A stretch of DNA of 64,000 nt, taken from the NCBI RefSeq assembly GCF_024054565.1, contig NZ_JAMXLR010000036.1:496001-560000 (forward strand), in the 5' to 3' direction. The notes under the pieces were generated by a model. The model had not been told where the DNA came from. It was given only the letters and a program-made list of their open reading frames with translations, and did not search any database. This document shows positions 25,790 to 35,532 of this stretch, piece by piece. Numbering within the stretch: the first letter of the stretch is position 1; the number at the start of each line of letters is the position of its first letter. This DNA comes from Aeoliella straminimaris. GTDB taxonomy: Bacteria > Planctomycetota > Planctomycetia > Pirellulales > Lacipirellulaceae. The position numbers and the translations under genes were made by a program.

Positions 25790-27065
25790 GCTAGCCCTTG
25801 CGCTGGGGCTTTGCTGCCTATCCGAGTTTGCCATGGCGCAGGGGCGCGGGCCCGCGCCGGTCGTGGTGGCCAAAGTCAAGCAGCAGCCTATTACCTACGT
25901 GCAAACTTTCGTCGGCACGGTCATGCCCTCACAACGGGCAACCATCGGCAGCGCCGTGGATGGTCGCGTGATCGAGTGCAATATTGAGGAAGGCGACCGC
26001 GTTGAAGCTGGCGACGCTTTGGCCCAACTGCTTACCGAGACGATCCGCTTGGAGGTCAAGTCGGCCAAGAGCGAATTGCAGTACCTGCAGGCTAAACTTG
26101 AAGAACTCGAAAACGGCACCCGCCCGGAGCAGATTGAACAAGCCCGCGCGAAGATGGCGGCCGCCAAGGCCAGGAGCGACTACCGGGTGGAGCGAAGGGA
26201 ACGCCTGCGGGACCTGGCCGAGCGATCGACCGCGGTGACCGAAGACGAATGGCGGGAAGCATTGATGGCGGCAGCCGAAGCTCAAGAGCTGTACGCCGAA
26301 GCCACGGCCGTGTACGACGAGGCCCAGGCCGGACCGCGCAAAGAAGCCATCGCCCAGGCCAAGGCCCAGGTCGAAATGCAGCAAGCGGTAGTCAATCGGC
26401 TGGAGGATCAACTCACCAAGCACACCATAAGCTCGCGATTTGCCGGCTACGTGGTTACCAAGAACACCGAAGCTGGCTCGTGGGTCAATCGGGGCGATGT
26501 GGTTGCCGAAGTGGTAGGCGTCGACACGGTGGAAGTCGTGGTGCAGGTTTTGGAGCAGGGTGTGCCGTATGTCACCCGAGGCAGAGAAGACAAAACGGTG
26601 ACCGTACGCGTGCCCGCGCTGTCCCAGACGGAAAGCGAAGGCAAGTTCGATGGAACGGTCTTGGCCGTGGTGCCGCAAGGCGATGTGCGTGCACGCACTT
26701 TCCCGGTCAAGGTTTCGATACCGAATCAATCGACCGAGTTGGGGCCATTGATTAAGCCCGGTATGTATGCCGAGGTGGACCTGGCTATGGGAACCTCTCC
26801 GCAGGCCATGTTGGTACCCAAAGACGCCATCGTGTTGAACCAGAAAAAGAAAGCTGTCTTCGTGGTTGATAACGGGATAGCGAATCCGTTTCCCCTGACC
26901 CAAGTGCGAGAATACGGCGAGTGTCTGGAAATCTGGGGCGACGTGTTACCTGGCCAGCTGGTGGTCGTGGAGGGCAATGAGCGGTTGCGTCCAGGAGCAC
27001 AGGTCTCGGTGATTGAAACGAGGGAATTCGAAGTTCCCAGCACGAACGCCGGCACTAGTCCATAG
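25770..27065 (+). CDS. RND efflux periplasmic adaptor (membrane fusion protein)
   Basis: 431 residues from the ATG at 25770 (an ATG at 25758 is also in frame), both inside the end of marR. A signal peptide (KLALALGLCCLSEFAMAQ) leads to the lipoyl/barrel-sandwich half (IGSAVDGRVIECNIEEGD). A long alpha-helical hairpin rich in Ala/Glu (about 85-215) follows, then the second lipoyl half (SRFAGYVVTKNTEAG) and beta-barrel domains. It would link the inner-membrane pump to an outer-membrane channel, which is not encoded in the window. Confidence 0.9.
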   Translation: MKLPFAKLALALGLCCLSEFAMAQGRGPAPVVVAKVKQQPITYVQTFVGTVMPSQRATIGSAVDGRVIECNIEEGDRVEAGDALAQLLTETIRLEVKSAKSELQYLQAKLEELENGTRPEQIEQARAKMAAAKARSDYRVERRERLRDLAERSTAVTEDEWREALMAAAEAQELYAEATAVYDEAQAGPRKEAIAQAKAQVEMQQAVVNRLEDQLTKHTISSRFAGYVVTKNTEAGSWVNRGDVVAEVVGVDTVEVVVQVLEQGVPYVTRGREDKTVTVRVPALSQTESEGKFDGTVLAVVPQGDVRARTFPVKVSIPNQSTELGPLIKPGMYAEVDLAMGTSPQAMLVPKDAIVLNQKKKAVFVVDNGIANPFPLTQVREYGECLEIWGDVLPGQLVVVEGNERLRPGAQVSVIETREFEVPSTNAGTSP

Positions 27066-27088
27066 CAGCAGTATCTGCGAGCCACTCT

Positions 27089-30000
27089 ATGCAACTGGTT
27101 GATGCCTTTGTACGAAATCCGGTCAAGGTCACGGTGGGCGTTCTGCTAGTGGCCCTCTTCGGTATGGTTGCGTTGCTGCGGATGCCGATGCAGCTGACGC
27201 CCGAGGTGGAAACGCCCACCATCACGATTGAGACACGCTGGCCGGGCGCCAGTCCGCAAGAAGTCGAGCAAGAGATCATCGTCGAGCAGGAGGAACAGCT
27301 CAAAGGCGTGGAAGGCGCCCGCAAGCTTTCGTCGGAGAGCTCGGACTCGGTCGGTCGGATTACCATCGAGTTTGCCGTTGGCACCGATATGGATCAAGCC
27401 ATCCTGAAGGTGAACAGCCGCTTGCAGCAGGTTCGCGAGTATCCCGAAGAGGCCGATCAACCGGTGCTCACCACTTCTGACGCAGCGGCACGAGCGATCG
27501 CCTGGTTTATTTTCTCGGCATTGCCACCGTCGGAAGACGAAATCGATCAGTTCGTCGCCGACCATCCGGAGCTGAGCGACGATTTCCAGCGCATCCAGGC
27601 TGGCGGAAGTGTCGGGCTGAAGATGTTGCGGCTGCGCAACCTGGCTGCCGAACACCCAGAGGTCGCCCAGTTGTTGCCGCCACCGGAACTGGAAGTCCCC
27701 AAGCTTCGCCGATTTGCCGAAGACGAAATCGAGGCTCGATTCGAACGGGTTGCCGGTGTTTCCCAGTCGAATGTCATTGGTGGTCTGGAAGACGAGATGC
27801 AGGTGATCGTCAACCTGGAACACCTTGCTGCCAGGCAGTTGACGCTGACGGAAGTGCGCGACGTCTTGAAGTCGCAGAACCGCGATACGTCGGCCGGCAA
27901 TCTCGACGATGGAAAACGCCGCTACGTGTTTCGCGCACTCAATCAGTTTCGCACGCCCGAGCAGGTGGAAAACCAACTGCTGGCAGTTCGCGACGGGCGG
28001 CCGGTCTACGTCCGCGACGTAGCCGAAGTGCAGTTGGGATACAAGAAGGCCGAAGGACTCGTTCGACGTTTTGGCGAATCGAGCATCGCGATCAACTGCG
28101 AGCGCGCTGGTGGTGCCAACGTGATCGATGTGATGGAAGGCTTGCGGACGGCGTGTGCCGAACTGAATCGCGACATCTTGAATCCTCGCGGGTTGATGCT
28201 CACCCAGGTGTACGACGAAACCGACTACATCAATTCGTCGGTGGACCTGGTGCAGCAGAACATCCTGTTGGGCAGTGCACTGACGATGATCGTGCTGATG
28301 CTGTTCTTACACATGGGCGTCCGCACCCTGCTAACCATTCCACTGATTCTGGTCACGGCGCTAGCTTCGATTTATGTCTCGCCGTGGATATTTGCCATTT
28401 GCCTCGCGATTATTATCGGGGCAGGAGCTGTCTTCGCTCGCGGTGCGCTGGTCGTGGCGCTCGCCATTCCAGTCAGCATCATTGGGACCTTCCTCGTGCT
28501 GGGAATGCTGGGGCGCTCGCTGAATGTTATCAGCCTTGCGGGACTGGCATTTGCCGTCGGTATGCTGGTCGATAATGCGGTTGTGGTGCTGGAGAACATC
28601 TATCGTCGCTACAGTATGGGCGAGGAACCATTTACCGCTGCGGTACGAGGCACGCAAGAAGTGTGGGGCGCCGTGGTCTCGTCCACGCTTACGACAATCG
28701 CCGTGTTCCTGCCGGTGGTGTTCATGGAAGAAGAGGCCGGTCAGCTATTCCGCGACATCGCCTTGGCCATCACGGCGGCAGTGGCGTTGTCGCTGGTGGT
28801 TTCGGTGACTTTGATTCCCACAGCAGCGGCCCGCTTGTTTCACCGTCGCAAGGTCGACGACCTGCCCGAGTTGGGTACGCCCGACCCACCGCAGACCACT
28901 TCCCGAGTCGCCCGTATGATGACTCGCTTTGGCGAGAGATTCAGTGGGATGATCGTAGGCATCAACAATGTCATTCAGAAGAGTGTATCCCTGCAGATTG
29001 CCACGGTTTGCCTGTTGGTCGGTCTGGCAGTGGGAGTGAGTTATCTGTTGTGGCCCCGCGTGGAGTACTTGCCGAACGGCAATCGCAATCTGGTGATCGG
29101 CATTGTGATTCCGCCCCCCGGCTACAATATTGCCAAGCTGATGTCGCTCGGCGAGACGGTCGAAGACAAGATGCGGCCCTACTGGGACATCGATGAAGAT
29201 ACGGACCTGTCCCAACTGGACGGTCCTGCCATTGAAGATTTCTTTTTCGTGGTCCGAGGCCGTCAGGTGTTCATGGGCGTTCGCGCCAAGGACCCACTCC
29301 GGTCTGCGGAATTGGTGCCGGTGATACAAAAATCGATTGGTGGTTTGCCGGGAACCTTTGCGATTGCCAAGCAGACCAGTCTGTTCGAGCGGGGGCTCAC
29401 AGCAGGTCGGACGGTGGATGTAGAAATTGTGGGGCCAGACATCGAGAAGTTGGTTGGTTTGGGGAAACAGACGTTTGGCAAGGTGATGGGATCCCCCGGT
29501 GACGACGAGACACCTCCTCAGCCTCCCCTGATCGCAGACGCCCAAGCGCAGCCGGTGCCCAGCCTCGATCTTTCCAGTCCCGAAGTGCATGTCGAACCAA
29601 AGCTGATTCACGCCGCCGAGATGCAAATGAGCGCCACCGACATCGGATTCGGCGTCGACACCATCATCGACGGAGCTTACGTCAGCGACTACTTCCTGGG
29701 TGGCAAGAAGATCGATTTGACGGTCATGGCCGACAAGTCGTTCAATAAGTCGACCGGCACTCTGGCTTCTGCTCCCATTGCGGTGCCATCCGGCCAGTTG
29801 GTGCCACTCGACGCGCTGGCAGACGTAAGAATCTCCAGCGGGCCCGAACAGATCAATCACCGCGAACGGGAGCGGGCGATCACCATCCAGGTTACCCCAC
29901 CGCCAGAGGTCGCCCTGGAAGACGCCATGTCGCTCATTGACTCGGAGATCGTCCAACCGATGCGCGAATCGGGCCAGCTAGAAGGAGGGTACCGGATTAC

Positions 30001-30637
30001 GTTGGCCGGCACCGCCGACAAGCTGAGCCAGGCGTGGCAGGCGCTGCGTTTCAATGTGCTGTTGGCGTTGATTATCACTTACTTGCTGATGGCAGCCCTG
30101 TTTGAATCGTGGATCTACCCGCTGGTGATCATCCTCAGCGTTCCGCTCGGTGCGGCGGGGGGGGTGATTGGTTTGGCGATCCTCAACCGGTTCGTGCTGC
30201 AGCCGCTGGATGTGCTGACCATGCTCGGCTTCGTCGTGCTCATCGGCACGGTGGTGAATAACCCAATTCTGATTGTTCACCAGTCGCTGAACCACCTGCG
30301 ATTCGATGGTATGTCGCCCCGCGAAGCGATTCTCGAGAGCGTCCGCACCCGCATTCGACCCATTTTTATGACGACCACCACGACCGTGCTGGGACTGGCG
30401 CCGCTCGTGATGTTCCCCGGTGCTGGAAGCGAACTGTACCGCGGATTGGGTAGCGTGGTGCTTGGTGGATTGGTGGTTTCGACCCTGTTCACCCTGGTGT
30501 TCGTGCCCACGCTGCTCCGACTTGCCCTGGAAGTGTTTGGAGGGACCAAGATCCCTCGCGAGCATCACGCCTGGGAGCAAGCGGCTTCAGACGACACCAT
30601 CCTCGAACCTGCGCCGGCGACCGTGGGAATTAGTTGA
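27089..30637 (+). CDS. RND-superfamily efflux permease (HAE1-like)
   Basis: 1182 residues, longer than the usual 1030-1060. The N-terminal LVDAFVRNPVKVTVGVLLV is the first transmembrane helix. A periplasmic porter domain and the central helix block GLAFAVGMLVDNAVVVLEN (about 485-505) follow. The second half repeats the plan and has VLIGTVVNNPILIVHQ near 1055. The Asp-Asp pair of AcrB is Asp-Asn here. An extra hydrophobic stretch of about 35-40 residues (about 409-450) precedes the ALAIPVSIIGTFLVLG helix. It exports toxic compounds by proton antiport together with the adaptor 24 nt upstream. Confidence 0.92.
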   Translation: MQLVDAFVRNPVKVTVGVLLVALFGMVALLRMPMQLTPEVETPTITIETRWPGASPQEVEQEIIVEQEEQLKGVEGARKLSSESSDSVGRITIEFAVGTDMDQAILKVNSRLQQVREYPEEADQPVLTTSDAAARAIAWFIFSALPPSEDEIDQFVADHPELSDDFQRIQAGGSVGLKMLRLRNLAAEHPEVAQLLPPPELEVPKLRRFAEDEIEARFERVAGVSQSNVIGGLEDEMQVIVNLEHLAARQLTLTEVRDVLKSQNRDTSAGNLDDGKRRYVFRALNQFRTPEQVENQLLAVRDGRPVYVRDVAEVQLGYKKAEGLVRRFGESSIAINCERAGGANVIDVMEGLRTACAELNRDILNPRGLMLTQVYDETDYINSSVDLVQQNILLGSALTMIVLMLFLHMGVRTLLTIPLILVTALASIYVSPWIFAICLAIIIGAGAVFARGALVVALAIPVSIIGTFLVLGMLGRSLNVISLAGLAFAVGMLVDNAVVVLENIYRRYSMGEEPFTAAVRGTQEVWGAVVSSTLTTIAVFLPVVFMEEEAGQLFRDIALAITAAVALSLVVSVTLIPTAAARLFHRRKVDDLPELGTPDPPQTTSRVARMMTRFGERFSGMIVGINNVIQKSVSLQIATVCLLVGLAVGVSYLLWPRVEYLPNGNRNLVIGIVIPPPGYNIAKLMSLGETVEDKMRPYWDIDEDTDLSQLDGPAIEDFFFVVRGRQVFMGVRAKDPLRSAELVPVIQKSIGGLPGTFAIAKQTSLFERGLTAGRTVDVEIVGPDIEKLVGLGKQTFGKVMGSPGDDETPPQPPLIADAQAQPVPSLDLSSPEVHVEPKLIHAAEMQMSATDIGFGVDTIIDGAYVSDYFLGGKKIDLTVMADKSFNKSTGTLASAPIAVPSGQLVPLDALADVRISSGPEQINHRERERAITIQVTPPPEVALEDAMSLIDSEIVQPMRESGQLEGGYRITLAGTADKLSQAWQALRFNVLLALIITYLLMAALFESWIYPLVIILSVPLGAAGGVIGLAILNRFVLQPLDVLTMLGFVVLIGTVVNNPILIVHQSLNHLRFDGMSPREAILESVRTRIRPIFMTTTTTVLGLAPLVMFPGAGSELYRGLGSVVLGGLVVSTLFTLVFVPTLLRLALEVFGGTKIPREHHAWEQAASDDTILEPAPATVGIS

Positions 30638-30655
30638 GATGGGCAGCTAACCGCT

Positions 30656-31822
30656 TCAGTTGGGAGCGTTTTCCAGCAACCAGTCCTCCAGGCAGACGTG
30701 CTCCACATTGGGTGCCCGCAGCAGCGACGCACGCTGTGGGAGCATATTGGCGAGCCAGCGACGATTCACCAGGTTGGAAACGGCCCGCATGCTGATACCG
30801 CCGAGGGACATCCTGGCGAGCTGCTGGCAGACATTTTCGCTAAGCCGCTGGAACGTGGCAGGAATGACGTTGGGGCCGGGACCGACGTGGATCACCAGCT
30901 TGATATCTTCTTTCAGGGTATATGCCACCGCATCCCACAGTCGTTGTGGGTGGTCGACCCAGCGGCGTAGCACCTCGCGGGCGGGCTCCTTGCCATAGCT
31001 GGTGTCGCCTGTCGCGAGCGAGAAGACTACCGGCGTATCGAGCCCGGGCTCCGGCGACATGGCTTCCATCAGCACCGAAGCACGGTCGGGAATGTGCCGC
31101 TGCCTGACGATCGGCGTATGCATGGGTGGCCACAGATTCGAGTCTCGCTTCAGCAGCACGGTTTCGGGCAAGACGTCGTGCATCCTGGACTTCAGGCGAG
31201 CCAGCGAGTCGTGCTGCCCCAGCACCAGGTAGGTATTGGGCGAAAGCACCGCAGAAATTCCAATCACTCCCTTTTGCTCCGCCGTGATGTCTTCGCATAA
31301 GTGAATGACGTTCATCTCGCTGATGGCCTCGGTGCGAGAGAACAGAATGCCCATCTTGGTATCGTGCGCCAGTATCGCGCAATCGTTTGCCAACGTGACC
31401 GGCACCTGCATCGCTTCGGCCGCCGACACCATATGATTGGCGGCCGTGGCGGTCAGTTCGCCCAGACTGTAGCCATAAGCCAGCGAAGCCTGGCCATATT
31501 CGACGCCATGAACTTCAGCCAGCATGTCCAGTTGCGCCAGCTCTACGGCCATGATCATCGCCACGGCCTCGGCGTAGTGTTCCAGGTCCGCTTCCAGCTT
31601 GCCGACAATGCGGGCCACCAGGTCGGTTCGTTGCCCATGAGCACGGTGGCAGACATCGCTGCCGAGTTCCAGCCACCGTTGCAGGATGGGCCGGTAGGCC
31701 TCGACCTGCCACAACTCGGGGGTCCGTCCCAGATTCGTGATGTTATAGCCCCGGAAGGCAAACGCCGCGCGGGGCAGTTGCAGGCGAAGCTGCTCGGTGG
31801 GAGTCAGTGGTTCGGTGGCCAT
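30656..31822 (-). CDS. FabD-like ACP acyltransferase
   Basis: 388 residues. The nucleophile motif is YGYSLGELTA with Ser119 (GHSLGE in FabD), and the catalytic His is His235 in WPPMHTPIV. The usual Arg region and C-terminal GPGPNVIPATF are also present. It should transfer a malonyl or other acyl group from CoA to an acyl carrier protein. The sequence is divergent and 70-80 residues longer than housekeeping FabD, so a secondary lipid or polyketide-type pathway is likelier. It is convergent with the RND pump gene and has no FAS neighbours within 10 kb. Confidence 0.78.
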   Translation of the reverse strand: MATEPLTPTEQLRLQLPRAAFAFRGYNITNLGRTPELWQVEAYRPILQRWLELGSDVCHRAHGQRTDLVARIVGKLEADLEHYAEAVAMIMAVELAQLDMLAEVHGVEYGQASLAYGYSLGELTATAANHMVSAAEAMQVPVTLANDCAILAHDTKMGILFSRTEAISEMNVIHLCEDITAEQKGVIGISAVLSPNTYLVLGQHDSLARLKSRMHDVLPETVLLKRDSNLWPPMHTPIVRQRHIPDRASVLMEAMSPEPGLDTPVVFSLATGDTSYGKEPAREVLRRWVDHPQRLWDAVAYTLKEDIKLVIHVGPGPNVIPATFQRLSENVCQQLARMSLGGISMRAVSNLVNRRWLANMLPQRASLLRAPNVEHVCLEDWLLENAPN

Positions 31823-32235
31823 GCGGCAATGCCTGAGCGGAGTGGGGAGTACAAGGGTGCATCGTCAACAGCAGTTGATTGCCAGTGGCCGCCTTTGGAG
31901 TTTAACGAATGTTTGCCCACCGGAGCCTTCGATTCGTCACGACCGATGCAACCCGATGCCCATCGGCAGCGGTTTCTTGCAGCTCGGCGTGGAAGTGCCC
32001 GCCGCGTGGAGAATTGAGAGAGCGCCTGTCTGTAGTGAACTATTGTTGTACTGCAGGAGGCAGGCAAGTGTAACGTCGTTTTCCCGGGGATTCCGACGGC
32101 CCGACTACCCCGGACACTACATCCCTCGCGGCGGATGCCAGCATCGATTGTAGGAACGGCTAAGATCCACTCTAGCAGTACACCAGCCCGGCGGATGCGG
32201 CACGGCACCGTACGGGAGCCTTCGGAGACTCGACA
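31823..32235. other. 413-nt divergent intergenic region
   Basis: It lies between the FabD-like gene (minus) and the CBS gene (plus) and should hold both promoters. No gene, terminator or obvious operator is visible. Confidence 0.4.
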
Positions 32236-32631
32236 ATGTTGACTGCCGAACACATCATGACGCCCGACGTCCACACGATTGGTCCGGAAGCCTCTATCCG
32301 GGAGGCCATTGAGAAGCTGCTGGAAAAGCGAATTAGTGGGTTGCCGGTCGTCGATCGGGCGGGGACGCTGGTTGGCATTCTAAGCGAGTACGCATTGCTG
32401 GCCATGGCTTACGACAAGTCGGTCACGCATCAGACGGTCGCACAACACATGACCCGCGAGGTGATTTCGGTCGACGCCAAGGCGCCGGTCAATCGAGTGG
32501 CCGATCAGTTCATCGTGCATCGCGTGCGCCGATTGCCGGTGGTAAAGGACGGTCGCCTGGTTGGTCTGATTTCGCGAGTCGACGTGCTGCGGGCGCTCTA
32601 TACGGCCGAAGCCCCGGTGTGCTCCGCCTGA
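32236..32631 (+). CDS. CBS-domain pair protein
   Basis: 131 residues forming one Bateman module. The first CBS (MTPDVHTIGPEASIREAIEK) and second CBS (MTREVISVDAKAPVNRVADQ) each end with the typical (I/V)SGLPVVD-like and RRLPVVKDGRLVG segments. There is no other domain. Such stand-alone pairs sense adenine nucleotides and regulate partner proteins; the partner is unknown here. Confidence 0.88.
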   Translation: MLTAEHIMTPDVHTIGPEASIREAIEKLLEKRISGLPVVDRAGTLVGILSEYALLAMAYDKSVTHQTVAQHMTREVISVDAKAPVNRVADQFIVHRVRRLPVVKDGRLVGLISRVDVLRALYTAEAPVCSA

Positions 32632-32866
32632 GAGCAGGGCACCGAGGCCGATCCGCCTGTCTCGGCGTGGGACGCGAGCGTAGCTCGGTCGCACTTGCCG
32701 GACAACAAATGCCATGGTCGCAAGCGGTTTGGCTGCAGGCTTTGTGGCTTCGCTGCAACCGCCCGCATGGTCGACCAATTCCTTCACTGCCGGAATGGCG
32801 AACCCGTCTTACACTCCCAACCAAGCAGCAGTAAGCACGTGGGGCCGGATGCATCCGGCCTGCAAG

Positions 32867-34555
32867 CTACGCTTCTGTCCCATCCGGATCGGCGGCTGCC
32901 TCGGCTTCTTCTTCCCACGGATTCTGGGGTTTGATTTCTACCGGATGCAGTTCGGCTTCATCCTGCGCCACCCGCTGCGGCAGGGCCACACGGCCTTGCA
33001 TGAACTCGCGGGCCGTGCCGGGCATGTTGACCATCAGGATGCAAACCGCGACGGCGCCCAAGACGATGGATTGCAGGATGATCTCCTTATCCGAAAACCC
33101 GCCGCCCTCCAGCAATTCTCCCAACGTCCAGAACGGGTTCGACAATTGTAGGGCGGTGTACCCGGCATTCCTCATACTCCGCAACGAGAGCTGAATCACG
33201 AGGGGAATACCTGCCCCGGCCATTAGAAATATGACGTGGAGTAGGAACCCAGCTATGGCGTTCACCGGCACCAGGCGGTTGATCCCGGCAATAATCAGTT
33301 TGCCTACCCCCAGGTACGTAACCAGGTAACACCACAGGAGGATCATGCCGCCGATGATTTCCGGGTACTGGTAGTTTCTTCGCTGAGACAATGGAACATA
33401 CTGGACGTAAACCAGCGCGGCGCACGCCATCAAACACAGCCCCGTGAAACAAGCGACAGCGAATAGATATCCCGTTCCAGGCCCGGGATTCAAGAGCCCA
33501 CGTACCAGGCGCCCCATGCTCGACTGCGGCAAGCGGCGGCGCACCCGGTTGGACAGCTCCGGCGATTCGCTCGTGAGCATGGTCCCCATGGCGTACCAGT
33601 AAATCGCTCCGATGATTAACGCCACGATCAGGCCTTCGGGCTCGTAGTTAAATCGGAGCCAGGCCCAGGCCATCCAGCCGATGAAGGCAGCTTGCTGGAC
33701 GATCATCGCCCACCGCAACGATGTGGAGCGATTTTCGGAGCGATAGGAGATTAACGCCACGGCGGCCAGGTACAGCAGCGCGAAGGTGGTCAGGTAGAAG
33801 GTGAGCGCACCGGCGGAAAAAATCCGCAGTTCCTCTCGAGAGACTTCGTACCGGCCCTCATCAAGGTATGCGATCGCCAAGCCAGCCGAACCGGCGAAAC
33901 TGCCAAGCAGCATGGTGACCACACCCACCGAAAGCAGCACTTGCCCATGTTTGCCCTGGGCGAGTGCCGCCATGAACAGGCTGGTCATCGCCAGTCCCAA
34001 ACTGCCCAACGTGGCGTATAGCAGCATGACCGCGATGGTTACCACGTCGACACCGCGGAGCAGGTAGGTAAATGCAATGCAGGGAGCGACGGCCGACAGG
34101 TAGACGCCCATCTGCACCGCGGCGCTTCCCAGTTTGCCACGAACTATCTGGTGTGGCGAGAGAGTCGAGACCCGTAAGAGGTCGTATGTGTTCTCTTCGC
34201 GTTCGCTGCTCAACGAACGAAAGGCACTGAAAGGAACAACCACGGCCAACGGGAACAGCAACAAGAACATGTAGGCCTTAAGCAGTTCGCCCCCGGCGGC
34301 CGAATAATAGACGCCAGGGCCCAGCAACGTGAGGCCGCCGATCGTCACGATCCAGCACAGCATCAGCAGTAGCACAAACGTGATCGCAAACTGCTTGCTT
34401 TTGATCGCTTGGCGCGTTTCTTTGACCAGAATGGGGTTCAGTCGATCGCCGGCGGCTTCGAGCCACTTGTCGAGTACGGCGAGCCGTTGCCTCCACGCGG
34501 AGGACTGGCCTTCGTCGGCAACCGTCGGATTGTCGATCGCTACGGCGTCGCTCAT
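32867..34555 (-). CDS. ABC-2 type transporter permease
   Basis: 562 residues from the ATG at 34555, whose ATGA overlaps the stop of the ATPase gene, so translation is coupled. The conserved start LNPILVKETRQAIKSKQF and the SSEREENTYDLLRVSTLS element after the second helix are typical of ABC-2 permeases in planctomycetes. About twelve hydrophobic segments suggest a double-length permease. It forms the membrane channel for the ATPase. The substrate is unknown; the operon also has a large accessory membrane protein. Confidence 0.85.
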   Translation of the reverse strand: MSDAVAIDNPTVADEGQSSAWRQRLAVLDKWLEAAGDRLNPILVKETRQAIKSKQFAITFVLLLMLCWIVTIGGLTLLGPGVYYSAAGGELLKAYMFLLLFPLAVVVPFSAFRSLSSEREENTYDLLRVSTLSPHQIVRGKLGSAAVQMGVYLSAVAPCIAFTYLLRGVDVVTIAVMLLYATLGSLGLAMTSLFMAALAQGKHGQVLLSVGVVTMLLGSFAGSAGLAIAYLDEGRYEVSREELRIFSAGALTFYLTTFALLYLAAVALISYRSENRSTSLRWAMIVQQAAFIGWMAWAWLRFNYEPEGLIVALIIGAIYWYAMGTMLTSESPELSNRVRRRLPQSSMGRLVRGLLNPGPGTGYLFAVACFTGLCLMACAALVYVQYVPLSQRRNYQYPEIIGGMILLWCYLVTYLGVGKLIIAGINRLVPVNAIAGFLLHVIFLMAGAGIPLVIQLSLRSMRNAGYTALQLSNPFWTLGELLEGGGFSDKEIILQSIVLGAVAVCILMVNMPGTAREFMQGRVALPQRVAQDEAELHPVEIKPQNPWEEEAEAAADPDGTEA

Positions 34556-35493
34556 TGCACCCGTCCCTCCGTGACTTCCAGAAAGATGTCCTCCAGCGAT
34601 TTGGTGCGACAACGAAACTCCACCACCTTGAGCCCGGCTTGAATCATCTCGCGCAAGAGCTGTGCTTGGGCCGCTTCGTCGCCCGCATGAGTGAGCGTCG
34701 CTTTGCGTTCGTCGATTCGCACCTCGTGCAGGTCTCGGCGGTCGTGCAGCCACTGGTGCGCTCGCGGCACGTCTCCTACGAACCGCACCTCCACCATGGC
34801 GGTGGCCTCCGCCTTGCGACTGATATCGTCGACCGAGCCAACGGCCACCAGTTGCCCTTGCTCAATGATGCCGACTCGATCGCACACTTCGGCCAGTTCG
34901 GTGAGAATGTGCGAACTTATGAGGACGGCCTTGCCGAGGTCGGCCAGGCGGCCGATCATCTCTCGCAATTCGATGCGGGCCCGCGGGTCGAGGCCCGCAG
35001 CCGGTTCGTCGAGCACCATGACCGACGGATCGTGAATCATGGTCCGTCCCAGGCAAAGCCGCTGCTTCATGCCCTTCGACAGGCCATTGATGGGCTTGGT
35101 GGAAAGCTTGTCCAGCCCTGTGAAGTCTTCGACAAACGCCAGCGCGCGTGATCGCTCGGTGCCTCGCAGGCCGTACGCGCGGGCGAAAAAGTCGAGGTAC
35201 TCGTGCACGTCGACGTTGTCATAGGTACCAAAGTAGTCGGGCATGAACCCCAGACGCCGCCGTACGCGGTCGGGGTCTTCGACCACCGAAAAACCATCCA
35301 CCAGGGCATCGCCCGATGTGGCTTCGTCCAGCGTGGCGAGGATTCGCATGCTGGTGGTCTTGCCGGCGCCGTTGGGACCGATGTAGCCAAACACCTCGCC
35401 AGCGTACACCTCAAACGAAACGTCGTTCACGGCGTGCGTATCGCCGAACCAGCGATTCACTTGACGTAGTTCGATTTGAGGGTGGGAACTCAT
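34552..35493 (-). CDS. ABC transporter ATP-binding protein
   Basis: 313 residues. Walker A is GPNGAGKTT, the signature is GLSKGMKQRLCLGR, Walker B is VMVLDEPAAGLDP, and the H-loop lies in VLISSHILTELAEV. The C-terminal 80 residues are the accessory domain of the ABC-2 export type. It energises the permease encoded immediately downstream with a 4-nt overlap. The large membrane protein gene ends 40 nt upstream. Confidence 0.93.
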   Translation of the reverse strand: MSSHPQIELRQVNRWFGDTHAVNDVSFEVYAGEVFGYIGPNGAGKTTSMRILATLDEATSGDALVDGFSVVEDPDRVRRRLGFMPDYFGTYDNVDVHEYLDFFARAYGLRGTERSRALAFVEDFTGLDKLSTKPINGLSKGMKQRLCLGRTMIHDPSVMVLDEPAAGLDPRARIELREMIGRLADLGKAVLISSHILTELAEVCDRVGIIEQGQLVAVGSVDDISRKAEATAMVEVRFVGDVPRAHQWLHDRRDLHEVRIDERKATLTHAGDEAAQAQLLREMIQAGLKVVEFRCRTKSLEDIFLEVTEGRVQ

Positions 35494-35532
35494 GACGGAG
35501 GTCGAAATCTGTTAGGGCCAAGGCCCTCGGGT

